Assembly: GCA_029976805.1 (NCBI GenBank)
Contig: JAPOLY010000016.1
Location: 1 to 40,117, forward strand
Length of the DNA stretch: 40,117 nucleotides
Direction of reading: 5' to 3'
DNA from: a bacterium
GTDB lineage: Bacteria > Planctomycetota > UBA8108 > UBA1146
The position numbers and the translations under genes were made by a program. Under the pieces are notes generated by a model. It was not told the origin of the DNA. It searched no databases and was given only the letters and a program-made list of their open reading frames with translations. Of the stretch, positions 20,031-29,824 are shown piece by piece. Each line of letters starts with the position of its first letter. The first letter of the stretch is position 1.

Positions 20031-21086
20031 TCAGGCACGGTCCGTTGCCGGATCTGTCGCCGATTCCCCCAGCAAATCCCGACAAGCATTGAGCAGGCTC
20101 GAGACCACTTCATCCTCTGTGCCCTCAAGACGGCAACCTGCAGCCTTGGCATGCCCCCCGCCCCCAAAGCGTGTCGCAATCGCATGGACTGAGAAATCAC
20201 CGTGGGAACGCAGACTTACTTTATAACGCATGGGACCGATCTCAACGACGAGAAAGACGATCTCGGCGCCCTTGACCTGCCCCAGGGAATCCACAAAGCC
20301 GTCCAATTCCTCCATACTGACTCCCCTGCGGGAGCGAATTTCCTCGGTGAAGACGGAATGGAGGATTTTGCCATCCTCACTCAGAACACTCTGGCTGAGC
20401 AAATCGCCCAGCGACAGTGTCCTCTCGTGGGAGAACGATTGGAAAATTCGGTGATAGACCGGGTCTGCTTCCACACCCAATTGCACCAGTCGGGCCGCAT
20501 ACTCGTAAGCCTTGAAGCCCGCATTGGAGTGCCGAAACCAGCCTGTGTCGGTCGCCAATGCGACAAACAGGGACTCAGCGGTATCTCGATCCAGTTCGAT
20601 TTGCATCCGCTGATAGACCTCATAAATCAGATTGCCGGTGGCCGGAGAACCCGGTTCACACCAAATGGCGCTGAAATATTCGTAGGCACCCTCGAGGTGA
20701 TGATCGATACAGATTCTGGGAACCTCCGAGGAAGTCACCGCCGGTTCCATCAACCCCAGTCTGTCGGGAGCGGATGTGTCTACGACCACTACCAGATCTG
20801 CAGCCTCTACCAGGTTTTCAGGGATCAACTGCGGGTCTTCACTCAGTACCTCAGCCTCACCGTCATGATCGATGAAGGCCAGTTTTTCAGGAACCGGATG
20901 GGTCAGGACCGTTCGCGGACTCTTCCCTGCACTTTTCAACAGACGATGAATTGCGATGGCGGAACCGAGTGCGTCTCCATCTGGATAGATGTGAGTCAGA
21001 ATCAGGGGATTCTGGCACTGGTGGAGAGCGCTAATCAGTTCATCGGGAATTTCACCGGGTGACCACGATGACTCGGACGAACTCAT
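20031..21086 (-). CDS. nrnA: DHH-DHHA1 phosphoesterase, NrnA/pApA phosphatase family
   Basis: NrnA-type enzymes degrade very short oligoribonucleotides, 3'-phosphoadenosine phosphate, or pApA from cyclic-di-AMP breakdown. The ATG at 21086 with AAGGAG 4 nt upstream was chosen over a longer frame that adds 65 atypical residues. The 351-residue protein shows motif I (HIYPDGDALGSA), the Asp of motif II (VVVVDTSAPDR), the DHH triad (ICIDHHLEG), motif IV (ALATDTGWFRHSN) and a C-terminal DHHA1 domain with GGGGH (FGGGGHAKAAGC). All metal ligands appear intact. It is the first gene of a run with the lipoprotein and two-component genes (36 bp gap). A cyclic-di-AMP synthase is encoded about 10 kb away. 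Confidence 0.92.
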   Translation of the reverse strand: MSSSESSWSPGEIPDELISALHQCQNPLILTHIYPDGDALGSAIAIHRLLKSAGKSPRTVLTHPVPEKLAFIDHDGEAEVLSEDPQLIPENLVEAADLVVVVDTSAPDRLGLMEPAVTSSEVPRICIDHHLEGAYEYFSAIWCEPGSPATGNLIYEVYQRMQIELDRDTAESLFVALATDTGWFRHSNAGFKAYEYAARLVQLGVEADPVYHRIFQSFSHERTLSLGDLLSQSVLSEDGKILHSVFTEEIRSRRGVSMEELDGFVDSLGQVKGAEIVFLVVEIGPMRYKVSLRSHGDFSVHAIATRFGGGGHAKAAGCRLEGTEDEVVSSLLNACRDLLGESATDPATDRA

Positions 21087-21111
21087 GGGGCTCCTTCTTG
21101 AGAGAATTGCG

Positions 21112-21123
21112 TTATTGCAATAA
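21112..21123. promoter_or_regulatory. Perfect 12-bp palindrome TTATTGCAATAA between divergent genes
   Basis: The palindrome lies 25 bp upstream of nrnA and about 260 bp upstream of the divergent Xre-type regulator. Its position overlaps where an nrnA promoter would be expected, so it may be an operator. The rest of the 297-bp gap (21087-21383) shows no gene, and I could not identify a convincing promoter for either side. Confidence 0.35.
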
Positions 21124-21383
21124 ACTTTGAAGACACGCTCTGTCTCTTCTGTTCCGATCTCACCAGACAAAAGCAGGAGGCACAAAACACACGTGCACTC
21201 GGAGCGTGAAACAGGCCGGGATCCTCTGTGGATTCCAGACTTTGTTGTACTACGGGGCCCGGTTGAGAACCAGCGGATCAAGTCGGGATCAGTGCTTTTC
21301 AGGCCCTTTCACGGCAGTCCAGTGCGGCCTTTGGTTCCCTTGCAGCGAGCTGTCAGAAAAGCCGGAATAGAGAAGGTGCCTGA

Positions 21384-21794
21384 ATGAAAACCGGACGCAA
21401 AATCCTCAACCTGAGACGGGATCGGGGAGTGGCACAAAGGTCCCTCGCAGAGATGACCTCAGTCACTCCCAGTGCACTCTCCAGAATCGAAGCGGGAATT
21501 CACCAGCCCAAAGGCCCCGTCGCTCTGCGTATCGCCCGGGTTTTGGGTGTCTCCGCCGATTACATTCTCGATGAATCCGCACCCTATCCGCCTCCCCTGG
21601 AAGCGCTGATCGAAACAGAGGTCGACAAGAACTCCCGAGTGACAGAGAAACTGAATCCCTCCGAAAAAAATCTGGTCGACGCTTTCAGAATCATGGGCCC
21701 AGACGAAAGGGCTGCTTTCAGCCAACTGATGAGAGCCTGCAATCAGGACATGGGCCTTCTGCGCCGAATCGTTGACGAGGCCGGAATCGAATAG
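21384..21794 (+). CDS. Xre-family helix-turn-helix transcriptional regulator
   Basis: The 136-residue protein opens with a Cro/CI-type HTH (about residues 5-60: KILNLRRDRGVAQRSLAEM, then TPSALSRIEAGIHQP as recognition helix, and ALRIARVLGVSADYIL). The C-terminal half is Glu/Lys-rich and predicted helical, probably for dimerisation. No ligand domain or peptidase is attached. The ATG has an AGAAGG site 7 nt upstream. It stands alone on the plus strand between nrnA and mdh and ends at a strong terminator. Its target is unknown; its own promoter and that of nrnA are candidates. Confidence 0.88.
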   Translation: MKTGRKILNLRRDRGVAQRSLAEMTSVTPSALSRIEAGIHQPKGPVALRIARVLGVSADYILDESAPYPPPLEALIETEVDKNSRVTEKLNPSEKNLVDAFRIMGPDERAAFSQLMRACNQDMGLLRRIVDEAGIE

Positions 21795-21810
21795 AAAACA
21801 GACTCCGAAC

Positions 21811-21856
21811 AAAAAAAGGGCCTGCAAATCCTTCCTGGAGTTGCAGGCCTTTTTTG
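21811..21856. terminator. Bidirectional Rho-independent terminator
   Basis: GCCTGCAA (21820-21827) pairs with TTGCAGGC (21841-21848) around a 13-nt loop. It is flanked by an A-run on the left and a T-run on the right, so it can end both the plus-strand regulator and the minus-strand sucCD-mdh transcript. Confidence 0.9.
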
Positions 21857-21877
21857 ATTGCTTACCGAGAATCAGTC

Positions 21878-22822
21878 TCAGGCAAGACTCAGCATTCCAG
21901 CGATTTCCTGCTGACCCTCATTCACTGCGGAAGCAGAGGCATGCAAGGCTTCGCGGTCCGCGTCGCTCAAGTCAACTTCGAGGATTTTCTCCACTCCATT
22001 GGCTCCAAGAACCACGGGAACACCAACCCAGGTATCATCGATACCGTACTCCCCGCTCAGAAGGGCACAGCTGGGCAGCACTCTTTTCTGATCGAGAAGG
22101 ATCGACTCTGCCATCGCCACTGCGGCAGCACTCGGTGCGTAGTATGCACTTCCTGTTTTCAGAAGCTTGACGATTTCAGCACCGCCATGACGGGTTCTGT
22201 CGACCAGTTCCTGCAAACGATCGGGAGCGATCAACTGCTGAACAGGAATTCCACTGACCGAAGCGGTCGACGTCAACGGCACCATGCTGTCGCCATGACC
22301 ACCGAGAACCATCGCCTGGATGTCTTTCGGTGAACAGCCGAGTTCCATGGCAATGAATGCACGGTAACGGGCAGTGTCGAGAACGCCTGCCATACCCACC
22401 ACTTTGTTGCTCGGAAGACCGGAAACCTGGTGAGCCACGTAGCACATGACGTCCAGAGGATTGGAGACCACCACGAGAGTCGCATCCGGTGCAACTTCCA
22501 TGATTCCAGAAACCACTTTTTGCTGGATTTCTCCATTGACCTTCAGCAGATCGGATCGGTCCATACCCGGCTTTCTGGGCATACCAGCGGTGATCACCAC
22601 CAACTCTGCATCCTTGAGATCTGCGTAGTCATTCGTTCCATAAACACCGGTCTCGTATCCACAAACGGGAGCTGCTTGCGCCAGATCCAGGGCTTTGCCC
22701 TGAGGCATGCCTTCAACGATGTCGAAAAGCACGACGTCACCGAGTTCTTTTTCGGCGAATCGCTGGGCTGTAGTGGAGCCGACGAAACCGCCGCCGATCA
22801 CTCCGATTTTGCGCGTTGCCAT
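21878..22822 (-). CDS. mdh: Malate dehydrogenase (NAD-dependent, LDH-like type)
   Basis: The enzyme oxidises malate to oxaloacetate in the TCA cycle. The 314-residue protein has an N-terminal Rossmann motif (IGVIGGGFVGST; the usual second Gly-Ala is Gly-Gly here), the NAD-binding Asp (LFDIVEG), the substrate loop (GMPRKPGMDRSDLL, with the two Arg that select dicarboxylates), SNPLD, the catalytic Asp region (GMAGVLDTARYR) and the catalytic His (GGHGDSMVP). These point to malate rather than lactate. It is the last gene of sucC-sucD-mdh, 44 bp after sucD, with AGAAGG before the ATG. Confidence 0.95.
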   Translation of the reverse strand: MATRKIGVIGGGFVGSTTAQRFAEKELGDVVLFDIVEGMPQGKALDLAQAAPVCGYETGVYGTNDYADLKDAELVVITAGMPRKPGMDRSDLLKVNGEIQQKVVSGIMEVAPDATLVVVSNPLDVMCYVAHQVSGLPSNKVVGMAGVLDTARYRAFIAMELGCSPKDIQAMVLGGHGDSMVPLTSTASVSGIPVQQLIAPDRLQELVDRTRHGGAEIVKLLKTGSAYYAPSAAAVAMAESILLDQKRVLPSCALLSGEYGIDDTWVGVPVVLGANGVEKILEVDLSDADREALHASASAVNEGQQEIAGMLSLA

Positions 22823-22866
22823 GTCTACCTTCTCTCTTCAAGAATCAATTTTTATTGGATCAACGA

Positions 22867-23748
22867 TCAGGAATTTTGTGCAGAAAGAACCTCGGACAAT
22901 GTCTGACCGATTCCTGCCGGAGAGTCTGCCACGTGAACTCCCGCAGCTTTCAGGGCCGCCACTTTTTCGTCGGCAGTTCCCTTGCCCCCACTGACAATTG
23001 CGCCTGCATGACCCATTCTGCGTCCGGGAGGTGCCGTGCGACCGGCGATGAATCCAACCACGGGCTTTTTCACCTCTGCTGCAATGTACTCGGCTGCCTC
23101 TTCTTCAGCGGTTCCACCGATTTCGCCAACCATGACAATTGATTCGGTCGCAGGATCCGCATTGAAGAGTTTCAGAACGTCGAGGAAGGTGGTCCCGATA
23201 ATCGGATCTCCACCGATTCCGACGCAGGTGGTTTGACCCAGTCCCAGTTGGGAAGTCTGGTGCACAGCCTCGTAAGTCAGAGTTCCACTGCGGCTGACGA
23301 TTCCCACGGATCCGGGTTTGTGAATGAATCCGGGCATGATGCCCATCTTGCACTCTCCCGGGGTAATGATGCCGGGACAGTTCGGTCCAAGGAGCCTTGC
23401 TCCTGCGGCCTTCACAGCGGCCTTGGCATTGACCATATCCAGAGTTGGCACTCCCTCTGTGATACAGACGATAAAGGGAATGCCTGCTTCTGCGGCCTCG
23501 ATGACGGCGGCAGCAGCGAACTTTGCCGGCACGTAAATGATGCTGGCATTGGCATCTGTAGCCTCGCGTGCGCTGGCGACATCATTGAAGACAGGGCGAT
23601 CCAGATGGGTACTCCCACCTTTACCGGGAGTCACTCCACCAACAATGTTGGTTCCGTACTCGATCATTTGCTCCGAGTGAAGGGTTCCGTTTTTGCCGGT
23701 ATATCCCTGAACGATCACACGGGTGTCAGAGTTAATGATGATGCTCAT
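22867..23748 (-). CDS. sucD: Succinate-CoA ligase alpha subunit
   Basis: SucD binds CoA and carries the phosphohistidine of succinyl-CoA synthetase. The 293-residue protein has the CoA-binding Rossmann fold ([15 protein letters not shown]), GVTPGKGG, the NCPGIITP segment, the [10 protein letters not shown] loop, and the active-site His in [11 protein letters not shown]. Length is standard. Its ATG overlaps the sucC stop by 4 bp, as expected for a stoichiometric pair. Confidence 0.97.
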   Translation of the reverse strand: MSIIINSDTRVIVQGYTGKNGTLHSEQMIEYGTNIVGGVTPGKGGSTHLDRPVFNDVASAREATDANASIIYVPAKFAAAAVIEAAEAGIPFIVCITEGVPTLDMVNAKAAVKAAGARLLGPNCPGIITPGECKMGIMPGFIHKPGSVGIVSRSGTLTYEAVHQTSQLGLGQTTCVGIGGDPIIGTTFLDVLKLFNADPATESIVMVGEIGGTAEEEAAEYIAAEVKKPVVGFIAGRTAPPGRRMGHAGAIVSGGKGTADEKVAALKAAGVHVADSPAGIGQTLSEVLSAQNS

Positions 23749-24917
23749 GCCAGGCTCCCTTCCGCAGCAGCCACAGCCTTGACGGCGGCGTCTGAAAGGT
23801 CATCAGCGGTGATAATATCAATTCCGGAAGACTGAAGAATCTGGTGCCCCTCGGCAACGTTGTTGCCTTCGAGTCGTACAACCAGCGGGACCGAAAGATT
23901 GGTCACTTTTGCTGCCTCGACGATTCCCTCGGCGATCAGGTCACAACGAATGATTCCCCCGAAGATGTTCACAAGAATGGCGGCGACATTCGGATCCTCA
24001 AGAATGATCTTGAATGCCTCGGTCACGCGTTCAGCGGTGGCAGTACCACCGACATCCAGAAAGTTGGCAGGTTCTCCACCACGAAGCTTGATGATGTCCA
24101 TGGTCGCCATCGCAAGGCCGGCACCATTGACCATACAGCCGATGTTTCCGTCCATACCGACGTAGGACAATTCCCACTCTTCCGCCCTCGCTTCACGAGG
24201 ATCCTCTTCAGAGAGGTCTCGCAACTCAGCATGCTCTGGATGACGGAAGGCAGCATTCTCGTCGAAGTTGATCTTTGCGTCCAAGGCGATCACATCACCA
24301 CTCCCCGTCACCACCAAAGGATTGATTTCGGCGAGGGAGCAATCTTCCTCAACAAAAACCTTTGCAAGGTTGCGGGACATCTCCATGAACTGGCTGGCGG
24401 TATCGCCATCCATTTCAAGGGCCGCTGCCAGACGTTGCAGATCATCCTCAGCGAGGGATCCATCTCCGGAGATGGGAGCCTTGTGGATCGCTTCCGGTCT
24501 CTCTGCAGCGACCTCCTCGATATCCACTCCACCTTCAGAGCTGACCATCAACACCGGGCATTCCGCTGCCCGATCGATGACCAGTCCACAGTAGATCTCG
24601 CGAGCGATGTCGCAGCCTTCCTCAATGAGGAGGGTCGTCACTTCTTTACCCTCAGGGCCGGTCTGATGAGTCACGAGCTGCATCCCGAAGATGTTCTCGA
24701 TGGCCTCGTGGCATTGCTCGGTGGAAGTCGTCACCTTGACTCCTCCTCCCTTGCCACGTCCTCCGGCATGTATCTGGGCCTTGACGACCCGGACTCCCTC
24801 GCCCAGGGCCTCGGCGCCCTTCTTGGCTTCTTCAACACTGAAGGCCACCTCACTTTTTGGCACGGGAATCCCGTACCGCGAGAGGATTTGCTTCGCCTGA
24901 TATTCGTGAATCTTCAA
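23745..24917 (-). CDS. sucC: Succinate-CoA ligase (ADP/GDP-forming) beta subunit
   Basis: SucC carries the ATP-grasp nucleotide site of succinyl-CoA synthetase. The start chosen is a TTG at 24917, preceded by AGGAAGGA and giving the canonical N-terminus (M)[11 protein letters not shown]; a GTG seven codons upstream would leave the ribosome site inside the gene. The 390-residue protein shows [18 protein letters not shown], the Mg-ligand region ([15 protein letters not shown]), [11 protein letters not shown], and the C-terminal NIFGGI(I)RCD motif. It is the first gene of the operon. Confidence 0.97.
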   Translation of the reverse strand: MKIHEYQAKQILSRYGIPVPKSEVAFSVEEAKKGAEALGEGVRVVKAQIHAGGRGKGGGVKVTTSTEQCHEAIENIFGMQLVTHQTGPEGKEVTTLLIEEGCDIAREIYCGLVIDRAAECPVLMVSSEGGVDIEEVAAERPEAIHKAPISGDGSLAEDDLQRLAAALEMDGDTASQFMEMSRNLAKVFVEEDCSLAEINPLVVTGSGDVIALDAKINFDENAAFRHPEHAELRDLSEEDPREARAEEWELSYVGMDGNIGCMVNGAGLAMATMDIIKLRGGEPANFLDVGGTATAERVTEAFKIILEDPNVAAILVNIFGGIIRCDLIAEGIVEAAKVTNLSVPLVVRLEGNNVAEGHQILQSSGIDIITADDLSDAAVKAVAAAEGSLA

Positions 24918-25212
24918 AAGTGATTCCTTCCTGCCCACTTCTGCTGGTGGCCTCTCTGAAACGAGTCCATGACCTCCAAAAGGGGAGCGGGTTTTGCTGG
25001 ATCCGGTAACTGGCGCAGGCGGACTTCAAAAGCTGCACCTGCGTGTTCAAACGCATGGGACAGGGATAATCTGAAAATCGTACCTGCGGCGATGGGGCAG
25101 GTTATCCCCCGGGATCAGGGGGTGCAACGAGACCCGAAGGAGAGGCCCTCAAGAAGCGATAAAAGACTGAAAAAATGACCTGAAAATGAGAATTCGAGAC
25201 GGCCGGCTTGTC
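24918..25212 (-). other. Intergenic region upstream of sucC
   Basis: This 295-bp stretch has no supported gene. On the minus strand TTGCAC, 17 bp and TAACCT form a weak sigma-70-like match near 25100-25128. It overlaps a CCCCC/GGGGG inverted repeat with a 7-nt spacer (25107-25123) that could be an operator. Next to the stop of the TPR gene, GAGAC/GTCTC (25196-25214) with T-rich sequence behind it could be a weak terminator. Confidence 0.3.
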
Positions 25213-27174
25213 TCAGCGCCCCTCTGGAGTGGGGGTTCCAGCGCCAGACGACTCCGGAGCCACCCCATCAGGAGCTTCATCCCCCCTGAGACGGGCCCTC
25301 GCCTTGCGCGACAGAAACTGAAGATCCTCATTGAGAGATTCTTCCATGCGAGCGGCTTCAAATTCGTCGACCACCCTCTGATCGTCTCCAATCATCCACG
25401 AAATCGCTGCGATTCTGGCTCGGAAACGACCGAGATCGGCAAGGATCCGCAGGCGAATTTCCCTGAGAGACTTGTTGTGATCCCGTGTGGAAAAAGGCAA
25501 CTGACTGTCAAAGGGCAGATTGGTTCGGTCAACCACGACCAATCCCTCACGGTAACGCTTGAGGGTCTCCAGGCCTCTGGCAAAGATGTCCCTCGATTCT
25601 TCAAGGAGGGCTTTCCGATCAGACCGCTCTCCACTGCTCAACAACGCTTCATCATATTGAATCTGGCCAAGGTCATACCAGGCCACAGAGAAATTCGGAT
25701 CGAGCTGAACCGCTTTTCTGAGAGCCCCCCGTGCCTTCTCAAGATCAAAGGCCAGAGAATAGATTTTGCCGATGTGATAGTAGCAGGCGCGTTCGTTGAC
25801 CAGGTCTCCGCTCCCCGGTTTGCGGCCAAGTGCTTTCGAGAAAGATTCCAAAGCCTCACCAAAATTGGATCGCTGCTGATAAAGCAGAATTCCCAGACTG
25901 ACGTAGGGTCCCATGGCACTGGGGTCCGCCAGTGTCGCATCTTCGAAAAAGCGCTCGGCCGAGTCGATGCGGCCATCTTCCAGTGCGATCAGGCCTTTTC
26001 GCCAAAGGTCGGAAGAGCGCTTTCTTTCAATCGTGTCAGTGCGTCCCTCCATGGCAGAAACGGTCACACTTTCAATCTTTGACCTGTGGGTTTCCCACCA
26101 TTCTTTCCATTTGGCGATGGCCTGCTGTCGTTGCTCAGGCGATCCCTCGGCATCAAAACCAAATGTTTCACCGGTGTATTCTGCCAACTTGGTTGCCGCC
26201 AGTTTACGGGCTGCGACCTCTTCCAGTGCGAGGGCCTCCAAAAGTGTCGAGAATCCGATATAGATTCCGTTTTCACCCAAAGCGATGGCCAAAGCCAACT
26301 GGGCCTGCCCCACAGAGACCTGCCAGGCTTTCACCAGTTCATTGATGTTGTGGGTTCTCTGCAGGATATCGATGGAAAAAGAACGAATCTCTGCACTCTG
26401 GCCGTCATCGAGAAGCAACAAACCCAGAAGGGGATAAAGGTCGGTGCCATTCTCCAGCAGTACTTCACGGAGCAGACTGACCTGATCTCTGGGCTCACCG
26501 GTCGTCAGAGCCTCAAGGAATCCCGGGTGAGATTTGGAAACACCTGCAGGCAGTGCCATTCTGAATTTCTGGTCCAACTGCAATTTCCTCAACTCAGGGT
26601 GAAAACTCGTTTTCAATTCCTCGTCGAGAACCTGAGTCGCAAAGAAACCGGCAGATCGGATAAAGTTGATGCCGTCGGTTTTAGCCAACAAGTCACCTTC
26701 ACGAATCCCCTGAATCGCTTTGGTCAATCGGTCATTGAAACCCTTGCGAACCGTAAAGCGGTTGTCACTGGTCTTTCCATCCGGCTGGATGGTACGCATG
26801 ACTTCTGAATCTTTGTAGCGAGCACTGCCGAGCTTGATTTTCACAACCCATTCACGGGTTCCTGAATCAAAACTGACTTCTCCCCCCACCTCATTACCGC
26901 TTTCGAGGACCAGCAGGATTCCGCCCTTGTCCTTCTCTTCGAGGATTTCAGAACTCCAGCCGAGAACCTCCCTCTTGAGAATGAGCTTTGTCCCCATTCT
27001 TCGACTCAATTCGAGATACTCGTTTCCCAAATCATAGATTCTGCCCTCAACGATTTTCCCGTCGAGCATGCGAATCCGAACTTGGGCCTCTGCAGGCGTT
27101 GAAAACAAGGTCAGCAGTAGCACGACCACCATAAACAGAGGGGTCAGCAGTTTGAGATTCCGGATGGCGGCCAT
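25213..27174 (-). CDS. Secreted or membrane-anchored TPR repeat protein
   Basis: The ATG at 27174 has GGAGG 8 nt upstream; a start 18 codons earlier lacks one. The 653-residue protein has a signal peptide or anchor (about 8-30, ending in AEAQ), then an Sm-like or SH3-like beta segment (VRIRMLDGKIVEGRIYDLG), a helical repeat middle region, and clear tetratricopeptide repeats from about 400 to 530 (ALEDGRIDSAERFFEDATLA; GEALESFSKAL; KARGALRKAVQLDPNFSVAW). The end is Pro/Gly/Thr-rich and probably disordered. It likely scaffolds a periplasmic complex. I do not recognise the family; it is transcribed divergently from the HD nuclease gene. Confidence 0.8.
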   Translation of the reverse strand: MAAIRNLKLLTPLFMVVVLLLTLFSTPAEAQVRIRMLDGKIVEGRIYDLGNEYLELSRRMGTKLILKREVLGWSSEILEEKDKGGILLVLESGNEVGGEVSFDSGTREWVVKIKLGSARYKDSEVMRTIQPDGKTSDNRFTVRKGFNDRLTKAIQGIREGDLLAKTDGINFIRSAGFFATQVLDEELKTSFHPELRKLQLDQKFRMALPAGVSKSHPGFLEALTTGEPRDQVSLLREVLLENGTDLYPLLGLLLLDDGQSAEIRSFSIDILQRTHNINELVKAWQVSVGQAQLALAIALGENGIYIGFSTLLEALALEEVAARKLAATKLAEYTGETFGFDAEGSPEQRQQAIAKWKEWWETHRSKIESVTVSAMEGRTDTIERKRSSDLWRKGLIALEDGRIDSAERFFEDATLADPSAMGPYVSLGILLYQQRSNFGEALESFSKALGRKPGSGDLVNERACYYHIGKIYSLAFDLEKARGALRKAVQLDPNFSVAWYDLGQIQYDEALLSSGERSDRKALLEESRDIFARGLETLKRYREGLVVVDRTNLPFDSQLPFSTRDHNKSLREIRLRILADLGRFRARIAAISWMIGDDQRVVDEFEAARMEESLNEDLQFLSRKARARLRGDEAPDGVAPESSGAGTPTPEGR

Positions 27175-27329
27175 CGGGTAATCCTCCCTTGGGGGGCATT
27201 TCATTTCTTCCGAGGACCGATTGTCCACCTATCAACCTTTTCCTGCAAGTCCCACCATGGGTTGCAAGCGTGTTCAGATCAGGACAGACTCACTCATTGA
27301 GGCAATCATGCCCCAGAAAGGGGACTTCC

Positions 27330-28424
27330 TTGAGTCAACGAAAACTGGAAACACTGAATCGGGGAGATCGCATCGAGGGGATCTACCTTGTCGAAGACGC
27401 CAGCCTGAAGACGGCTCGCAATGGCAAATTCTTTGTTCCCATGACTCTGAGGGACCAAAGTGCCACCGTCAAAGCGATGCGTTGGGAGAGCAGTCAGGAA
27501 GAGTTCCGCGACATCCAGAATTGCCCCTTCCTGCGAATCGAGGGGCGTGTTGAGGAATACCAGGGTGCCCCACAAATCATTGTCGATCGCCTCGAACCGA
27601 TGACTGCTGATCAGGCTGGGTTGCAGGCCACCGAGTTTCTTCCCAGAACAAAACATGAAATTCCGGAACTTGAACGCGAGCTGGAAGAGCGTATCGCCGC
27701 ACTTCAAAATGACGATGTGCGTCAACTTGTCGTCACCATCCTTGCCAGACCCGGCTTGCGCGATCGACTGAGGTTGTCTCCAGCAGGAAAAGCCATGCAT
27801 CACGCATATGTGGGTGGACTGTTGGAGCACGTGATCTCACTGGTGCAGTTGGCCGACATGGTCTGCGATCACTACCGTTGGCTGGATCGCGACATCCTGA
27901 TCGCCGGAGTTCTGTTGCACGATATTGCGAAAACAGAAGAGCTCGGTATTGAGAACGGATTTACATACACCACAGAAGGCCAATTGCTCGGACACATCGT
28001 GATGTGTTGCAACTGGATCCACGAGGCTGCAAAGGAGTTGGGGAATCTGGACGAAGAGATCGTTCTGCAGATTCAACACCTTGTCGCAAGCCACCATGGG
28101 AAACTGGAGTTCGGATCTCCCAAAAAGCCCAGTACCCCCGAAGCGATTGCCATGCACTTCATTGACAATCTGGATGCCAAACTGACTGGATTCCTTGAGT
28201 TGTTCAACAGGGCAGCTCCTGGCCCCGGAGATTCCCGATTTGGCGAACATTCGATGCTCTTGGAAACCCGTCCATACTTTGCCCAGCAGCTCGATGGGCA
28301 CATGGGACTTGAGCCAAGAGAAACGGTTCAACACTCTGCGCGGGGCGGGGGCTCAACCGCCCCTCAAAACAATGAGAAGAATCAGGAAGAGGATTCAGAC
28401 AGAACCGGCGATTTGCCCTTCTGA
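27330..28424 (+). CDS. YhaM-like 3'-5' exoribonuclease (OB fold plus HD domain)
   Basis: The best start is a TTG at 27330 with AAAGGGG 6 nt upstream. The open frame extends 47 codons further up, but through the divergent promoter region. The 364-residue protein has an OB-type nucleic-acid-binding domain (about 10-100: KFFVPMTLRDQSATVKAMRW, LRIEGRVEEYQGAPQIIVD). An HD phosphohydrolase domain follows, with HHAYVGGLLEH, LLHDIAKTEE and the distal His pair (LVASHHG). This domain order is that of YhaM/CBF1 nucleases, which trim RNA and DNA ends with Mn. The C-terminal about 30 residues are polar and low-complexity. It converges on glmM. Confidence 0.88.
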   Translation: MSQRKLETLNRGDRIEGIYLVEDASLKTARNGKFFVPMTLRDQSATVKAMRWESSQEEFRDIQNCPFLRIEGRVEEYQGAPQIIVDRLEPMTADQAGLQATEFLPRTKHEIPELERELEERIAALQNDDVRQLVVTILARPGLRDRLRLSPAGKAMHHAYVGGLLEHVISLVQLADMVCDHYRWLDRDILIAGVLLHDIAKTEELGIENGFTYTTEGQLLGHIVMCCNWIHEAAKELGNLDEEIVLQIQHLVASHHGKLEFGSPKKPSTPEAIAMHFIDNLDAKLTGFLELFNRAAPGPGDSRFGEHSMLLETRPYFAQQLDGHMGLEPRETVQHSARGGGSTAPQNNEKNQEEDSDRTGDLPF

Positions 28425-28427
28425 ATT

Positions 28428-28461
28428 CGATCTGCTCTTCTGAAGTATGGGAGTCAGATCG
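28428..28461. terminator. Possible bidirectional terminator between HD nuclease and glmM
   Basis: CGATCTG and CAGATCG (7 bp), extended by CTC/GAG with one bulge, close a loop in the 44-bp convergent gap. Only a short T-rich stretch follows on the plus strand, so efficiency is uncertain. Confidence 0.45.
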
Positions 28462-28468
28462 GCTTTAT

Positions 28469-29824
28469 TCAGGCCACGACGGTAATGGAACCAAGGGATT
28501 CTTCCTGACAGGCCGCTTCGAGAATCTTCTCCACCCAGTAGTGGGCTGATTCATCGGTTACCGCTTCCACGAGGATTCGCAGCAGGGGCTCCGTACCAGA
28601 GAATCGCACGACCAGTCTTCCATTCCCAGCGAGTTGCTCTTCCGCATCCTTGAGGGCTTCCTGAAGGACGGTCAACGAATCAAAATCAGGGCGATTCTCG
28701 ATTCTCACGGTTCTTTGCTGCAGAGGAAATCTTTGAAACTTGTCGCCATGTTCTGCAAGGGTCTGGCCGGAATCAGCGAGACAGCGACAGACCGCAAGTC
28801 CGGTCCTAATCCCATCACCCGTGGCGGCTTCACTCCGGTGAATGATATGTCCAGAAGTTTCCCCGCCCAGAACACCACCGCTCTCACGCAGGGCATTGGC
28901 CACCTCCCGGTCTCCTACCGGAGTCCGCAGGACCTCTATTCCGTGACCGGAGAGATATTTTTCGACACCCATGTTGGACATGACCGTCAAAGCAACAATT
29001 TCGGGTTTGAGTGCGTCCCTGGATTTGAGATCCAATGCCCACAGAGCGATCACATCATCACCATCGAGTGATCGACCCGCGTGATCGCAAAAAAGTGCCC
29101 GGTCGGCATCTCCATCAAATGCCACCCCCAGATCTGCACCTCTGTGAATCACTTCGTCAGCAAGGACCTTCGGATGCAGGGAACCGCAACCCACATTAAT
29201 TCTGGTGCCATCCGGTTCCGCATGCAGAAGGTGCACCTTTGCACCTGCCCTGCGGAAAGCTTCCGGTGCCCACTGACACGCGGCTCCCCGGGCAAGGTCC
29301 AGAACCACTTCGAGGCCTTTCAGGAAGTCTCCTACCGGAAAGGAATCGAGCAGGGCGTCCAGGTAAATCTGCCCCCAACCCGTATCCTCGGTCACCGTGG
29401 GAAACTCACCAGAGAGAGGAAGAGCCGTCGCATGATCCTCTGAAATACGCTTTTCAGATTCCTTGCTCAACTTTTCGCCCTTGTGGTCAAGCACCTTGAT
29501 GCCATTGAACTCGGGTGGGTTGTGAGAAGCAGAAATCATTAATCCCAGATCAGCGTGCCCTGCCGCCAACAGAACCGACAGGGCAGGGGTGGGAACCACT
29601 CCTGCATGCAGAGTCTCAACCGGGCCCCTTTTCAGTGAACGGGTCAGCTGAAGCTCGATTTCAGGTCCAGACTGCCGGGTATCCCTGCCAATCAGAATTC
29701 TGGGAGAAGAGATCCCTTCCCTCTGCAAATGCTGAAGGATGGCAGAACCAAATCGGTCTACAGACTCCGGCGAGAGCAATCCTTCACCGCCGATGTCTCT
29801 CACACCATCCGTACCAAAGATCAT
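28469..29824 (-). CDS. glmM: Phosphoglucosamine mutase
   Basis: GlmM converts glucosamine-6-phosphate to glucosamine-1-phosphate for UDP-GlcNAc, the precursor of peptidoglycan and lipopolysaccharide. The 451-residue protein starts MIFGTDGVRD, has the phospho-serine loop ISASHNPPEFNG (Ser100), the metal loop DGDADR (237-242), the sugar-binding GGETSGHI and the phosphate-binding RFSGTEPLLRI. All are intact. It overlaps cdaR by 4 bp; cdaA-cdaR-glmM is a conserved arrangement in which GlmM can also bind and inhibit CdaA. Confidence 0.96.
   Translation of the reverse strand: MIFGTDGVRDIGGEGLLSPESVDRFGSAILQHLQREGISSPRILIGRDTRQSGPEIELQLTRSLKRGPVETLHAGVVPTPALSVLLAAGHADLGLMISASHNPPEFNGIKVLDHKGEKLSKESEKRISEDHATALPLSGEFPTVTEDTGWGQIYLDALLDSFPVGDFLKGLEVVLDLARGAACQWAPEAFRRAGAKVHLLHAEPDGTRINVGCGSLHPKVLADEVIHRGADLGVAFDGDADRALFCDHAGRSLDGDDVIALWALDLKSRDALKPEIVALTVMSNMGVEKYLSGHGIEVLRTPVGDREVANALRESGGVLGGETSGHIIHRSEAATGDGIRTGLAVCRCLADSGQTLAEHGDKFQRFPLQQRTVRIENRPDFDSLTVLQEALKDAEEQLAGNGRLVVRFSGTEPLLRILVEAVTDESAHYWVEKILEAACQEESLGSITVVA

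Noticed and set aside
20202-21062. 286-codon plus-strand frame opposite nrnA
   Set aside because: Mirror of nrnA coding sequence, with no domain or conserved motif.
23844-24923. 359-codon open frame on the plus strand opposite sucC
   Set aside because: It is fully antisense to a clear sucC, has no recognisable domain, and its length follows from the codon bias of the real gene.
25186-26082. 298-codon plus-strand frame opposite the TPR gene
   Set aside because: Antisense to a convincing TPR protein, with no ribosome site or family signal.
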